Below, piece after piece: positions 13,204 to 21,122 of a stretch of 29,246 bases of DNA (the first letter of the stretch is position 1; every line of letters begins with the position of its first letter). The stretch is from UBA1227 sp045599345 (GTDB lineage: Bacteria > Bacillota > Clostridia > Oscillospirales > Acutalibacteraceae): NCBI GenBank assembly GCA_045599345.1, contig JAZRVV010000025.1, forward strand, positions 1 through 29,246, read 5' to 3'. Below the pieces are notes generated by a model. It did no database searches. It worked only from the letters and a program-made list of their open reading frames with translations, and was not told where the DNA came from. Both the position numbers and the translations under genes were made by a program.

Positions 13204-14190
13204 TCAAACTATAAAATACACACCAACAAGCATCAGTAATAATGCTACATTACTCACAGTAAATATAAACAAGTATTTACCTTTCATTGAGTTGAACTCA
13301 TGTGCAAGGATCTTGTATGAGATAAGGTTAGCCATTGATGCAATTAGTGTTCCAAGTCCACCAATGTTTACACCAACGATAATATCCTTAAAACTTGATG
13401 AGAATCCTGTGATAAACATAGCGGCAGGAACGTTGGATATAATCTGTGATGCTAGAATAGACGAAAGCAATTCTTTTCCAGTTACAATTCGATTAAAGAA
13501 ATCATATACAGTATCAATGTGTTGCAGATTACCAATCAAAATATAAAATGCAATAAACGTCAAAAGTAAGAAGTAGTCAACACCTAAAAACGTCTTCGCC
13601 ATAACATTACGTCTATCAACCGTTACAGCTGCCAGAGCAATCCCTTTGTCTATCGGACTTGATGGAATAAGTAAACAACAAATAATCAATACAACGAGTG
13701 ATACAATCCAGTAGGGAAGAAGTATACCAACAAACGATACAAATGATAATCCAGCAGCACCAAACAAATATATGTCATGTGGACTACCAAATGGATTAAC
13801 CATACAGCCCATATTAGCTGCAATGGTCTGTAGCGCTACAACTGGAATAATCAATGATATTTTATCAATCTTCTTAAACGCAGCAATTGCAAAAGGTACA
13901 AACGTCAGCAAACTAATATCGTTTGTAATAACAATTGATCCAAAGAAACAGGCAAATACAAGAACAAAAACAAGTCCTCGCACAGATGATACCGCTCCAA
14001 CTAATCGACCAACAAGTACATCAAAAACACCAACGGCTTTTAAGAACTGCACTACAACCATCATTACGAACAGTATCAACAGTGTTTTTAAATCAATATA
14101 CCCAATTGATGGCACCGCAAAAAAGCATGACACAACAGCCATCAATGTCGCTATACAAAATACAGTTTCTTTCTTAAAAAACTTAATCAT
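13204..14190 (-). CDS. ArsB/NhaD (SLC13-like) superfamily anion permease
   Basis: 328 residues with about ten hydrophobic helices. Conserved elements of the ion-transporter superfamily are FGSIVITNDISLLTFVPF (near residue 90) and MVNPFGSPHDIYLF (near 145), followed later by SNVPAAMF, the inverted-repeat Asn-Pro/Asn-Val-Pro loops that bind substrate and cation. It probably moves a di- or tricarboxylate, arsenite-like or sodium-coupled substrate; I cannot choose. The open frame extends to 14217, but AGGAG on the minus strand (14201-14197) sets the start at 14190. A divergent promoter region lies upstream. It is transcribed toward structured RNA copy 3, whose terminator is shared. Confidence 0.8.
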   Translation of the reverse strand: MIKFFKKETVFCIATLMAVVSCFFAVPSIGYIDLKTLLILFVMMVVVQFLKAVGVFDVLVGRLVGAVSSVRGLVFVLVFACFFGSIVITNDISLLTFVPFAIAAFKKIDKISLIIPVVALQTIAANMGCMVNPFGSPHDIYLFGAAGLSFVSFVGILLPYWIVSLVVLIICCLLIPSSPIDKGIALAAVTVDRRNVMAKTFLGVDYFLLLTFIAFYILIGNLQHIDTVYDFFNRIVTGKELLSSILASQIISNVPAAMFITGFSSSFKDIIVGVNIGGLGTLIASMANLISYKILAHEFNSMKGKYLFIFTVSNVALLLMLVGVYFIV

Positions 14191-14217
14191 ATATACTCCT
14201 AAATTAAAACTGAACAA

Positions 14218-14245
14218 ATTATAGCATCTTTGTGGTATAATGCAA
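14218..14245 (-). promoter_or_regulatory. Permease promoter, overlapping a divergent plus-strand promoter
   Basis: On the minus strand TTGCAT (14245-14240), a 16-base spacer and TATAAT (14223-14218). On the plus strand an extended -10 box, TGGTATAAT at 14233-14241, points to the gene at 14285 but has no good -35 box. The two promoters overlap, so they may compete. Confidence 0.6.
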
Positions 14246-14284
14246 GAAATAGGCTAACAACTTTAGAGTAGGAGGCGGGTAAGA

Positions 14285-14530
14285 ATGGAAAGAATAGCAT
14301 CGACAATAAAAAATATATTAAAGGAGTTATTGGTAGCAATTTTCATATTGTTGATATTGATATCTTTTATTGCACCGGTTATCACTTTGTGGGGTGGATT
14401 GTATTATGACACTGTACATTTAGAGATGGATGCAATAAAAATTAAGACAAGCATTGTAAGAGATCAATTTAAGACGAATGGAAGATTTGTCTGGAACGAT
14501 GAAAAGGAAGACTTAGAGTATGATAACTAA
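14285..14530 (+). CDS. Small single-pass membrane protein, function unknown
   Basis: 81 residues. One hydrophobic helix (about 14-40, LLVAIFILLILISFIAPVITLWGG) is followed by a charged 40-residue tail. I recognise no family. The ribosome site AGGAGGCGGG (about 14271-14280) precedes the ATG. Its stop overlaps the start of the next gene by 11 bases, so its product is translationally coupled to the O-antigen-ligase-like protein and may be its partner. Codon use is AT-rich and similar to that gene. Confidence 0.7.
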   Translation: MERIASTIKNILKELLVAIFILLILISFIAPVITLWGGLYYDTVHLEMDAIKIKTSIVRDQFKTNGRFVWNDEKEDLEYDN

Positions 14531-15851
14531 TCTACTGACAAATGTTTCAAACAGAAAATTACAAAAAGCCTCTTTCTTGTTGATTGAGTTTTTGGTTGTA
14601 TCTCCTTTAATAATAATGTTACTGAATCTGCTCCCAATAACTGTAGTTCAAGTATATAATTTTTGGTATACCATTACATATTTTGTTGGTGATTTAGGGT
14701 TACTTATTGGTGGCATATTAATTGTTCGCCTTGCAAAGGATGAAGTATCTGGATTTTGGCAAGGTATTAAGGCACTGTTCCCTCTATTGTTGTTAGTTGC
14801 TTTTGGATTGTGGTGCTTTGTGTGTGACGGCAATTCGAGATTTAAGTTTATTTCATTCTTATCTTATTCTACTTGCCAAGATGGCTTTTTTATGTTTGTT
14901 GCATATTTTGGAATTTTGTTAATGGGATTTGCACTCTCAGTAAACAAGTCTTACATATTGAAAGTGGCAAAAACTTTTGCTTTTGTTTCATTAATTGTTG
15001 CTATTGTATCTTTAATGAACAACGGTATTACTGAAACCCTTTGCAGAAACCAAGCAACGAACACTGGCGGATATGAAGCTATTTTTTACAATACGAATCA
15101 TTATGGCTACTACTTGGTATTTGGTATAATGGTTACTGGCTTTTTATTTATTTACTCTGAAAAGTATATTATGAAACTTTTGTATGCAATATCTGTGATG
15201 ACTTTGACAGTATTATTGGTGCTGAATAATACTATGGGATCACATTTGGCAATCCTATTGGCATTGCTCATTATGCTTGTGTGGTCTTTTGCTACTAGAG
15301 ATGATAATAAGATTGGTGTTGCACAGCTTCTTCTAATATTTGTTTTTGCGTCGCTTTTAACCTTGTGTTTTACAGATAATGTTTTTGTAAATTATAGCGG
15401 ACTTTTTACAAATATTAAAACTATACTTTTTGGACAAGAATATACAGGTGAAACAATAGAAAGTGTAGGTACTGGTAGGGGCCTACTTTGGAGCCTTTCA
15501 CTAGAGATAGCAAAACAAAATCCTATTTTTGGTATAGGCGCAGTAAACGCTTTTTTAAGTGCTCATAACATGTTTCTTCAAATAGCGATGCAATTTGGCT
15601 TTGTTGGATTAGTAATATATTTATCTATGTTATTTGCTGGTGTGACAAGGTTAATAAAGAAAAAACAAACAATAGGAAACACACAAAAACTAGCTGCATT
15701 CTGTGTTGTGGCATATTTGATATCTGCATTTTTTGGTGTGACTATGTTTTATACGGCACCGTATTATTATTTAGTATTGGGTATGTGCTTTAGTTCAGCG
15801 TTTAGAGAAATTGATGAGTCTAGTATCAAATGGTGCTTTGAAAAAGAGTAA
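14520..15851 (+). CDS. O-antigen ligase / polymerase-like (Wzy_C) membrane protein
   Basis: 443 residues with about 11-12 hydrophobic helices. The large loop and its C-terminal border carry the family pattern: GTGRGLLWSLSLEIAKQNPIFGIG, then SAHNMFLQIAMQFGFVGLVIYL, with the conserved Arg and His of WaaL/Wzy/PglL-type enzymes. These use undecaprenyl-diphosphate-linked sugars as donors. It lies just before two pilin genes, which fits the position of PglL/TfpO-type pilin O-oligosaccharyltransferases, but WaaL, Wzy and PglL cannot be separated by sequence motif alone. Codons are AT-rich (TTG, TTA, TTT). Confidence 0.8.
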   Translation: MITNLLTNVSNRKLQKASFLLIEFLVVSPLIIMLLNLLPITVVQVYNFWYTITYFVGDLGLLIGGILIVRLAKDEVSGFWQGIKALFPLLLLVAFGLWCFVCDGNSRFKFISFLSYSTCQDGFFMFVAYFGILLMGFALSVNKSYILKVAKTFAFVSLIVAIVSLMNNGITETLCRNQATNTGGYEAIFYNTNHYGYYLVFGIMVTGFLFIYSEKYIMKLLYAISVMTLTVLLVLNNTMGSHLAILLALLIMLVWSFATRDDNKIGVAQLLLIFVFASLLTLCFTDNVFVNYSGLFTNIKTILFGQEYTGETIESVGTGRGLLWSLSLEIAKQNPIFGIGAVNAFLSAHNMFLQIAMQFGFVGLVIYLSMLFAGVTRLIKKKQTIGNTQKLAAFCVVAYLISAFFGVTMFYTAPYYYLVLGMCFSSAFREIDESSIKWCFEKE

Positions 15852-15856
15852 TATTC

Positions 15857-15896
15857 TTGACTTGTCGGAGAGATGAGTATACAATATATTGTATAC
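15857..15896 (+). promoter_or_regulatory. Promoter of the first pilin gene with a 20-bp palindrome on the start site
   Basis: TTGACT (15857-15862), a 17-base spacer and TACAAT (15880-15885). The perfect palindrome GTATACAATATATTGTATAC at 15877-15896 covers the -10 box and the predicted start. It is well placed for a dimeric repressor, or could form a 5'-end hairpin in the mRNA. Confidence 0.7.
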
Positions 15897-15918
15897 ATGC
15901 TATAAAGGTGGCGTAAAT

Positions 15919-16341
15919 ATGGTAAATAAGTTAAAAGGTAAGCACGGTTTTACTCTTATAGAAGTGGTAATCGTAATTGTTATAATAGCAATATTGGCTG
16001 CAATACTGGTGCCGAACCTTATTAAGTGGGTTGATAAAGCTAAATTGGCTACTTTAAAGTCTGAGGCAGACTCTGTTCAAAAGGTTGTTATGGCCCAAGT
16101 GACACAAGGTGATAAGGAAGGTCTTCCTGTTGCCAATGTTACTTCTGCTAATATTACTGAAATTGATGAAAAGTTTTGGGAAAATGCTTCAGATGCTGCC
16201 AATAAATCTTTGCAGACTACAGACGAAAATGCAGACGGCTATGTTAAATTTACATATGTGTCTGGTAAATTAACAGAATTTGTTTATTCTTCTGGCGGTC
16301 ATACGGCAACATCAAATGGTAAGACATGGAGTTATGAATAA
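15919..16341 (+). CDS. Type IV prepilin, major-pilin type (pilin 1)
   Basis: 140 residues. Class III leader MVNKLKGKHG, cleaved by prepilin peptidase after Gly10, then FTLIEVVIVIVIIAILAAIL with Glu at +5 of the mature protein, which pairs with the N-terminus of the neighbouring subunit during assembly. The rest is a small globular head of about 105 residues with few charged motifs and no cysteine pair. The frame extends upstream to 15889, but AAAGGTGG (15904-15911) sets the ATG at 15919. It has its own promoter and terminator, so it can be expressed separately from the second pilin. Confidence 0.9.
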   Translation: MVNKLKGKHGFTLIEVVIVIVIIAILAAILVPNLIKWVDKAKLATLKSEADSVQKVVMAQVTQGDKEGLPVANVTSANITEIDEKFWENASDAANKSLQTTDENADGYVKFTYVSGKLTEFVYSSGGHTATSNGKTWSYE

Positions 16342-16350
16342 CTCAGTTAT

Positions 16351-16380
16351 ATAGCGCCACATTATAGTGGCGCTATTTTG
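16351..16380 (+). terminator. Terminator of pilin 1
   Basis: ATAGCGCCAC (16351-16360) pairs with GTGGCGCTAT (16367-16376) around ATTATA, followed by TTTTG. The U-tract is short, so partial read-through is possible. Confidence 0.75.
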
Positions 16381-16456
16381 TATTTAAACGCTTTGTAAAT
16401 TTTGGTGCTTTTTGCTAAAAAAAGCAAAAAAATTGTAAAAAAATAGTAAAAAGTAC

Positions 16457-16485
16457 TTGAAATTTGACCGTGCATAATATATTAT
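16457..16485 (+). promoter_or_regulatory. Promoter of the second pilin gene
   Basis: TTGAAA (16457-16462), a 17-base spacer and TATTAT (16480-16485), in an A/T-rich tract (16380-16450). The predicted start is near 16492, giving a leader of about 120 bases. Confidence 0.55.
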
Positions 16486-16494
16486 ATGGTTGTG

Positions 16495-16555
16495 CCAAAT
16501 ATGAATTTGGACAAAACAAGGACTTTAGCTTGCGAGGCACAGCGTGAGCTCTAAA
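16495..16555 (+). promoter_or_regulatory. Hairpins in the 5' leader of pilin 2
   Basis: CCAAAT/ATTTGG (16495-16510) at the very start of the transcript, then TTTAG-CTTGCG (16524-16534) paired with CGTGAG...CTAAA (16543-16555). The first may protect the 5' end. I do not recognise a riboswitch class. Confidence 0.4.
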
Positions 16556-16614
16556 TAAAAGGCATTGTTTAAATTCGTTAAATATTTTTTATTTTGAAGG
16601 GAGTACACACTCTT

Positions 16615-16998
16615 ATGAAGAAGTTAAACAACAAAGGTTTCACACTTATTGAAATCGTAATCGTAATCGTTATTATTGCTATTCTTGCAGCAATGCTCGT
16701 TCCATCACTTACAGCATGGATTGACAAGGCTCACAAGAAGACTTTCCTTGAAGCTGCAAATGAGATTAAGACCTCAACAACAGCTTATATCACAGAAAAC
16801 TATGAGACAAAGTTCGAATCAGAGGCTGACATTTCTGGTTGGACTGACATTAATGAAACAGCTAATACAAACATTCCTACAGATTATCAAGTAACGTTTA
16901 CTTGCAATGGTAATAAGATGACATCTTTTACTGTTGCAAATGATAAGTACACTGTTACTTTTAACGGTACATCATGGGGAGATGTTGCAGACAAATAA
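16615..16998 (+). CDS. Type IV prepilin, major-pilin type (pilin 2)
   Basis: 127 residues. Leader MKKLNNKG, cleaved after Gly8, followed by FTLIEIVIVIVIIAILAAML with Glu+5. The head is about 90 residues, Thr- and Asn-rich. The N-terminal helix is almost the same as in pilin 1, while the heads differ, so they are paralogous subunits. The frame can start at TTG 16594, but GAAGGGAG (16596-16603) and the canonical short leader support ATG 16615. Codon use is strongly biased (AAG, CTT, ATC), unlike pilin 1, which suggests this is the abundant fibre subunit. Confidence 0.9.
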   Translation: MKKLNNKGFTLIEIVIVIVIIAILAAMLVPSLTAWIDKAHKKTFLEAANEIKTSTTAYITENYETKFESEADISGWTDINETANTNIPTDYQVTFTCNGNKMTSFTVANDKYTVTFNGTSWGDVADK

Positions 16999-17032
16999 TA
17001 AGATTTATTTGATGTCTGTTTGATTAATTTTA

Positions 17033-17100
17033 AGCCTCATGCTATTGTGCCAACAACATGAGGCTGTTTAGAAGAAAAGGGCGGACCCTTTGGTCCGCCC
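17033..17100 (+). terminator. Two hairpins between pilin 2 and pilD
   Basis: AGCCTCATG (17033-17041) pairs with CATGAGGCT (17057-17065); GGGCGGACC (17079-17087) pairs with GGTCCGCCC (17092-17100) around CTTT. Neither is followed by a proper U-tract, so they may attenuate or stabilise the abundant upstream pilin mRNA instead of stopping transcription completely. Confidence 0.55.
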
Positions 17101-17129
17101 AATTCGACTAATTAAGAGAGGAATTTACA

Positions 17130-17963
17130 ATGCCAGAAAAAGTCGCTTTGATCTTATTTTTGTTTTTGATTTTTATGATGGGTGCCTGCATTGGTAGTTT
17201 TTATAATGTTATCACTATGCGTGTTCCTATCAAGGAATCTTTTACAAAAGGTAGATCACATTGCCCTAAGTGTAATCATGATTTAAGTGCATTAGACTTA
17301 GTGCCATTTTTTAGTTGGATATTTTTACGTGGAAAATGTCGATACTGTAAAGAGAAGATTTCCTTCAGGTATCCTTTGATGGAACTTGTGGGAGGTTTAA
17401 CTGCACTTTTTAGTGTGTGGAAACTTGGTATTACTATTAATGCTTTACTTCTCTTTTATATCATTTCTGTTCTTGTAACCTTATCAATAATTGATCAGGA
17501 GACTATGGAAATACCAAACGGATTTCACATTGCTATCTTTATTGCTGCCATTGCAAGCATTTGGTTTGACCCATCTTTTGGATTGATTGAAGTATCATTA
17601 CTTGATCGTGCAATCGGTTTCTTGGTTATTAGCTTACCAATGTACATTTTGGCTGTAATAACAGGTGGTTTTGGCGGAGGCGACATTAAGCTCATGGCTG
17701 CTGCTGGACTCCTTCTTGGATGGAAAGCAACACTTTGTGCGTTTTTTGTTGGTATTTTTGCCGCTGCATTTTATTGCATCTATGTCTTGGTTTATGCCCT
17801 TGTGGCAATTATCAAGAAAACAGTACCTTCTTTCAAAGAGGGTATGAGTGCAGCTATGAAGATGCCATTTGCCTTTGGTCCGTATCTTAGTTTCGGTATT
17901 GTTGTATCGTATCTGTATTCAACACAAATTATTTCGTTTTATTTGGGGATGTTTCTGAAGTAG
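17130..17963 (+). CDS. pilD: Prepilin peptidase / N-methyltransferase (PilD-like)
   Basis: Membrane aspartyl protease that removes the prepilin leader after Gly and, in the full family, methylates the new N-terminus. Signature GSFYNVITMRVP (about 22-33) leads into the zinc-binding cytoplasmic domain with Cys45, Cys48, Cys70 and Cys73. The catalytic aspartates are Asp122 (IDQETMEIPN) and Asp185 in FGGGDIKLMA. About eight membrane helices; 277 residues is slightly long. All motifs of a bifunctional enzyme are present. The ribosome site is AGAGGAA. It should process the five pilin-like proteins of this locus. Confidence 0.95.
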   Translation: MPEKVALILFLFLIFMMGACIGSFYNVITMRVPIKESFTKGRSHCPKCNHDLSALDLVPFFSWIFLRGKCRYCKEKISFRYPLMELVGGLTALFSVWKLGITINALLLFYIISVLVTLSIIDQETMEIPNGFHIAIFIAAIASIWFDPSFGLIEVSLLDRAIGFLVISLPMYILAVITGGFGGGDIKLMAAAGLLLGWKATLCAFFVGIFAAAFYCIYVLVYALVAIIKKTVPSFKEGMSAAMKMPFAFGPYLSFGIVVSYLYSTQIISFYLGMFLK

Positions 17964-18060
17964 GCAAACATTTCAGAATGTCTCAACACATTCACTATGC
18001 TTTGTTTCCGGGGCATTGTGAAATGTTTGCTTATGTGATAACGGGACTTGTCTCGTTATC
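17964..18060 (+). promoter_or_regulatory. Folded intergenic RNA element between pilD and pilC
   Basis: GCAAACATTTCA (17964-17975) begins right after the pilD stop and pairs perfectly over 12 bases with TGAAATGTTTGC (18019-18030). Inside are GAATGT/ACATTC (17976-17993) and a weaker ATGC/GCAT hairpin, giving a three-way junction. A further hairpin, GATAACGGGA (18037-18046) with TCTCGTTATC (18051-18060), follows. It could be a cis-regulatory RNA or an mRNA-stability element. I recognise no known class. Confidence 0.5.
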
Positions 18061-18077
18061 ATTAGAGCATTCTTTTA

Positions 18078-18103
18078 GCAAAGGAAACTTTGCGCGTTTT
18101 TTT
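18078..18103 (+). terminator. Terminator-like hairpin upstream of pilC
   Basis: GCAAAG (18078-18083), GAAA tetraloop, CTTTGC (18088-18093), three spacer bases, then seven T residues. The short stem and spacer make it a weak terminator, possibly conditional on the folded element just upstream. Only 40 bases remain before pilC, with a poor promoter (TATATT near 18120). Confidence 0.5.
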
Positions 18104-18143
18104 ATTACGCGCGCGCATATTATATTAGTAAAGGAGTGGTAAC

Positions 18144-19358
18144 GTGCCTGTATACTCATACAATGCGGTAACGCTTGACGGAACGAAAAAAAGCGGAACG
18201 CTTGAGGCAGACAACCCTCAGAGACTTGCGGAACGTCTAAGGGAAATGGACCTTTACGTTTCTGACTACAAGGTTAAGGGTGGAGCTAAGACCCTAACCA
18301 AGTCAAAGCTTAAATCAACTGACCTGTCAGATATGTGTCGTCAGATTGGTACAATGGTTGGCTCTGGTGTAGTTATCGTAAGAGCAGTTGATATCATCCG
18401 TAACCGTGATGGTATAGACAAGGGTATCAAGAGTGTCTATGATGACCTCTACAACTCTCTTAAATCTGGTATGTCTCTTTCTGAGGCAATGGAAGATCAG
18501 GGTGGTACCTTCCCTAAGATGCTCATCAATATGATCAAGGCCGGCGAGGCTTCTGGTAATATGGACCAAACTCTTATGAGAATGGCAGAGCATTATGACA
18601 AGGAAGAACGCCTTAATTCCCAGATTAAGAGTGCTACAACTTATCCAAAGATTTTGATTGTTATCATTATTGCGGTAATTATCATCCTCTTTGCTGTTGT
18701 ACTTCCAACATTCTTTGAAACATATGAATCAATGGATATGGAACTTCCAGTAATCACCAAGATTATGGTAGGTCTTTCAAACTTCATCACTAAGAAGTGG
18801 TTTATTTACGTTCCAATAATTGTTGCGATTATTGTCGGATTTAGAATTGCAAACACAAATGCTGAGTTTGTACTTTGGAAGGATATAATGAAGTTGAGAC
18901 TTCCAAAAGTCGGACCTCTTATGAAAATCATTTACACATCACGTTTTGCTAGAACGATATCTTCACTCTATGCATCAGGTATTCCGCTTGTTGACTGCTT
19001 GACAATTGCAGCTGGCACAGTAGGTAATACATATATCGAGGGACAGGTAGTTGACCTTGTTAAGGAAGTTAAGGGTGGTGCAACAGTTTCAGAAGTAATT
19101 CAGAAGGTTGATGGATTTGATTCTAAACTTGCTGCAACAATCCTTATCGGTGAGGAAACTGGTAAACTTGATGAAATGCTCAATTCAACTGCAGAGCAGT
19201 TCGAATATGAATCGGAGCAAGCAACAGGACGTCTTACAGCACTTATTGAGCCAGTAATGCTTGTTGTAATGGCTGTACTCGTTGGTGGCGTTCTTATCGG
19301 CGTTATCGTCCCTATGTACGGTATGTACGATGGTATCGATGCAACAGCCGGTGTCTAA
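18144..19358 (+). CDS. pilC: Type IV pilus inner-membrane platform protein (PilC/GspF family)
   Basis: 404 residues. N-terminal segment MPVYSYNAVTLDGTKKSGTLEADNPQRLAERLRE is the usual PilC/GspF opening. Two GspF cytoplasmic domains (about 60-185 and 260-380) each end in hydrophobic helices, with the signature LVGGVLIGVIVPMYGMYDGI-like C-terminus. It forms the rotor/platform that couples the assembly ATPase to pilin insertion. The GTG start at 18144 has AAAGGAG seven bases upstream. The genes pilC-pilM-pilN-pilO follow with 17-30 base gaps and form one operon. Confidence 0.94.
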   Translation: MPVYSYNAVTLDGTKKSGTLEADNPQRLAERLREMDLYVSDYKVKGGAKTLTKSKLKSTDLSDMCRQIGTMVGSGVVIVRAVDIIRNRDGIDKGIKSVYDDLYNSLKSGMSLSEAMEDQGGTFPKMLINMIKAGEASGNMDQTLMRMAEHYDKEERLNSQIKSATTYPKILIVIIIAVIIILFAVVLPTFFETYESMDMELPVITKIMVGLSNFITKKWFIYVPIIVAIIVGFRIANTNAEFVLWKDIMKLRLPKVGPLMKIIYTSRFARTISSLYASGIPLVDCLTIAAGTVGNTYIEGQVVDLVKEVKGGATVSEVIQKVDGFDSKLAATILIGEETGKLDEMLNSTAEQFEYESEQATGRLTALIEPVMLVVMAVLVGGVLIGVIVPMYGMYDGIDATAGV

Positions 19359-19387
19359 TAGAATAGATAGGAGGGAAAAGTAAACTT

Positions 19388-20281
19388 ATGATTACTTCCG
19401 TTTATATTTCAAACGAAAAGATACAAGTACTCACAGGTGACCTTGATAAAAAGGGTAAGCTTGATGTTAAAGCTTGTATGTATGTAACTCTTCCTGAAAA
19501 GGCAATCGTTAACGGCGTTATGTCAGACGAACTTGGCGTAAAGGAAAGCATTCAAAAACTTTGGGATAAGTACAACCTTCCAAAGAGCAATGTTTCTTTG
19601 GTAATCGATTCTGGTACTATCCTTAACAAGAAGGTTTCATGTCCTATTCTTCCAAAGAACTCTATTCCAAATATTGTTCAGGATGAATTCAGAGATGTTG
19701 AAGGATTTGCAAACTTCCTCTTTGATTACACAGTACTCGAGGATGGTAGCAAGGGCGAACCATTACTCTTTGCTAATGCTGTTGGTAAGGAACTCGTTGC
19801 TTCTTACATCCGTGTATTCAAGGGATGCGGAATCGAGCTCAACAGAATCAACACAGGCATCAATGCAGAGATAGCTCTTATCAAGGCTAACCCAGCAACA
19901 GCTAACGATACAGAAATCGTTGTTAACCTTGATCCAGCCAACCTCACATCAGTTCTCTATATTGATGGCATCTACAGCTTCGCTAGCCGTAGCCGTCTTA
20001 TTGAGGCAAGAGGTTCTGAGGCTTCACGTATGGAAATCGTTCGTGCACTTTCATCACTTATTCAGTTCGCACGTTCAGAAAACTCACAGAAGCCAGTTAA
20101 GGCAGTTTATATCTGTGGCATGGTAGAGTCAGAGGCTGACCTTTGTCCAAAGATTTCAGCTATGCTCGGTTGCCCAGTATCAACTCTTCCAGCTTGTGAT
20201 AACATCACTTGCACAAAGGATAAGAATAAGGCAGCATTCCTTATGGCTGACTATACTTATGCTTTAGGCAATATGCTTTAA
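19388..20281 (+). CDS. pilM: Type IV pilus PilM-like actin-fold protein
   Basis: 297 residues, cytoplasmic, with an FtsA/actin-like arrangement: N-terminal ITSVYISNEKIQVL, VSLVIDSGTILNKKVSCPILP (about 74-94) and the second-lobe strand EIVVNLDPANLTSVLYIDG (about 178-196). PilM binds the N-terminal tail of PilN and ties the cytoplasmic motor to the membrane alignment complex. It is shorter than the about 350 residues of Gram-negative PilM, and the nucleotide-binding residues are not clear. Position between pilC and the PilN-like gene supports the call. Confidence 0.8.
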   Translation: MITSVYISNEKIQVLTGDLDKKGKLDVKACMYVTLPEKAIVNGVMSDELGVKESIQKLWDKYNLPKSNVSLVIDSGTILNKKVSCPILPKNSIPNIVQDEFRDVEGFANFLFDYTVLEDGSKGEPLLFANAVGKELVASYIRVFKGCGIELNRINTGINAEIALIKANPATANDTEIVVNLDPANLTSVLYIDGIYSFASRSRLIEARGSEASRMEIVRALSSLIQFARSENSQKPVKAVYICGMVESEADLCPKISAMLGCPVSTLPACDNITCTKDKNKAAFLMADYTYALGNML

Positions 20282-20299
20282 GAAAGGAGCGTGTGATTA

Positions 20300-21106
20300 A
20301 TGGCTGATTTATTTAAGAAAAAAGATGCAGCTGCTGAGCAGACAGCTCCAGTAGCAGCTGACGCAAACGCTGAAGCACCTGCTCCTAAGGCAGACAAGAA
20401 AGCAAAGTCAAACAAAAAGCAACAGAAGGCTCTTGAGCCTAACCAGATGAACTTCCTCGAGCAGTACAGTCTCGTAGTAGAAGGCAAGAAGAAGAATCTT
20501 GACCTTGCTAAGATCCTCAAACCATTGATTGCTGTTGCAGTAGTTGTACTTGCAATCTTTGTACTCCTTGAAGTAGTACTCATTGGTTTCAAGGCTCGCA
20601 ACAAATCACTTGAAAAGTACATTAATGATCCACAGAACACAGCTTCTTACAATGAAGCTAAGGCTACAAAGGATGAAACTGATCAAGTTAATACACAGAA
20701 AGCTAACATTGAATCTTGCATCGCTGCTATTGATAGTTATCCAAACGTAGGAAAGGATTTCTTCACAGCAATAGCTAATACAGCTACAAATAACGGTGTT
20801 ACAATTTCTAACTATGGCTATTCTAATATGACTGGAATTATTTCAATGTCTTGTTCATCAAAAGCAATTTCTCCAGCAACAACTGGTATTTCACAGTTTG
20901 TAAGAGATCTTGAAAAACTTGGTTTGTTTGATAATGTTACTTACACAGGATTCTCTGGTTCTGGTGAAGGTGGATATTCATTCCAGATTTCATGCGTATG
21001 CTTAGGCGATAAGAAGGCTGATGTTCCAGAAGTTGATGCTGATGCTCAGGCTCAGGCAGAAGAAACTGTAGAAAATGACGCAGCTGCTCCAGCTGAAGAA
21101 GGTTAA
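20300..21106 (+). CDS. PilN-like membrane protein of the alignment complex
   Basis: 268 residues. A long Ala/Lys/Pro-rich cytoplasmic N-terminus (1-72) contains QMNFLEQYS (about 49-57), which resembles the (I/M)NLLP-type tail by which PilN binds PilM. One membrane helix follows (about 73-97), then a short coiled region (EAKATKDETDQVNTQKANIES) and an extracytoplasmic ferredoxin-like domain; the C-terminus is acidic and Ala-rich. The similarity is structural and positional more than by sequence, so no symbol is given. The ribosome site is GAAAGGAG. Confidence 0.7.
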   Translation: MADLFKKKDAAAEQTAPVAADANAEAPAPKADKKAKSNKKQQKALEPNQMNFLEQYSLVVEGKKKNLDLAKILKPLIAVAVVVLAIFVLLEVVLIGFKARNKSLEKYINDPQNTASYNEAKATKDETDQVNTQKANIESCIAAIDSYPNVGKDFFTAIANTATNNGVTISNYGYSNMTGIISMSCSSKAISPATTGISQFVRDLEKLGLFDNVTYTGFSGSGEGGYSFQISCVCLGDKKADVPEVDADAQAQAEETVENDAAAPAEEG

Positions 21107-21122
21107 GAAAGGGGAGATTACA

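Noticed and set aside
13079..14224. Plus-strand frames opposite the permease.
   Set aside because: They mirror the hydrophobic permease coding strand and have no ribosome sites or recognisable domains.
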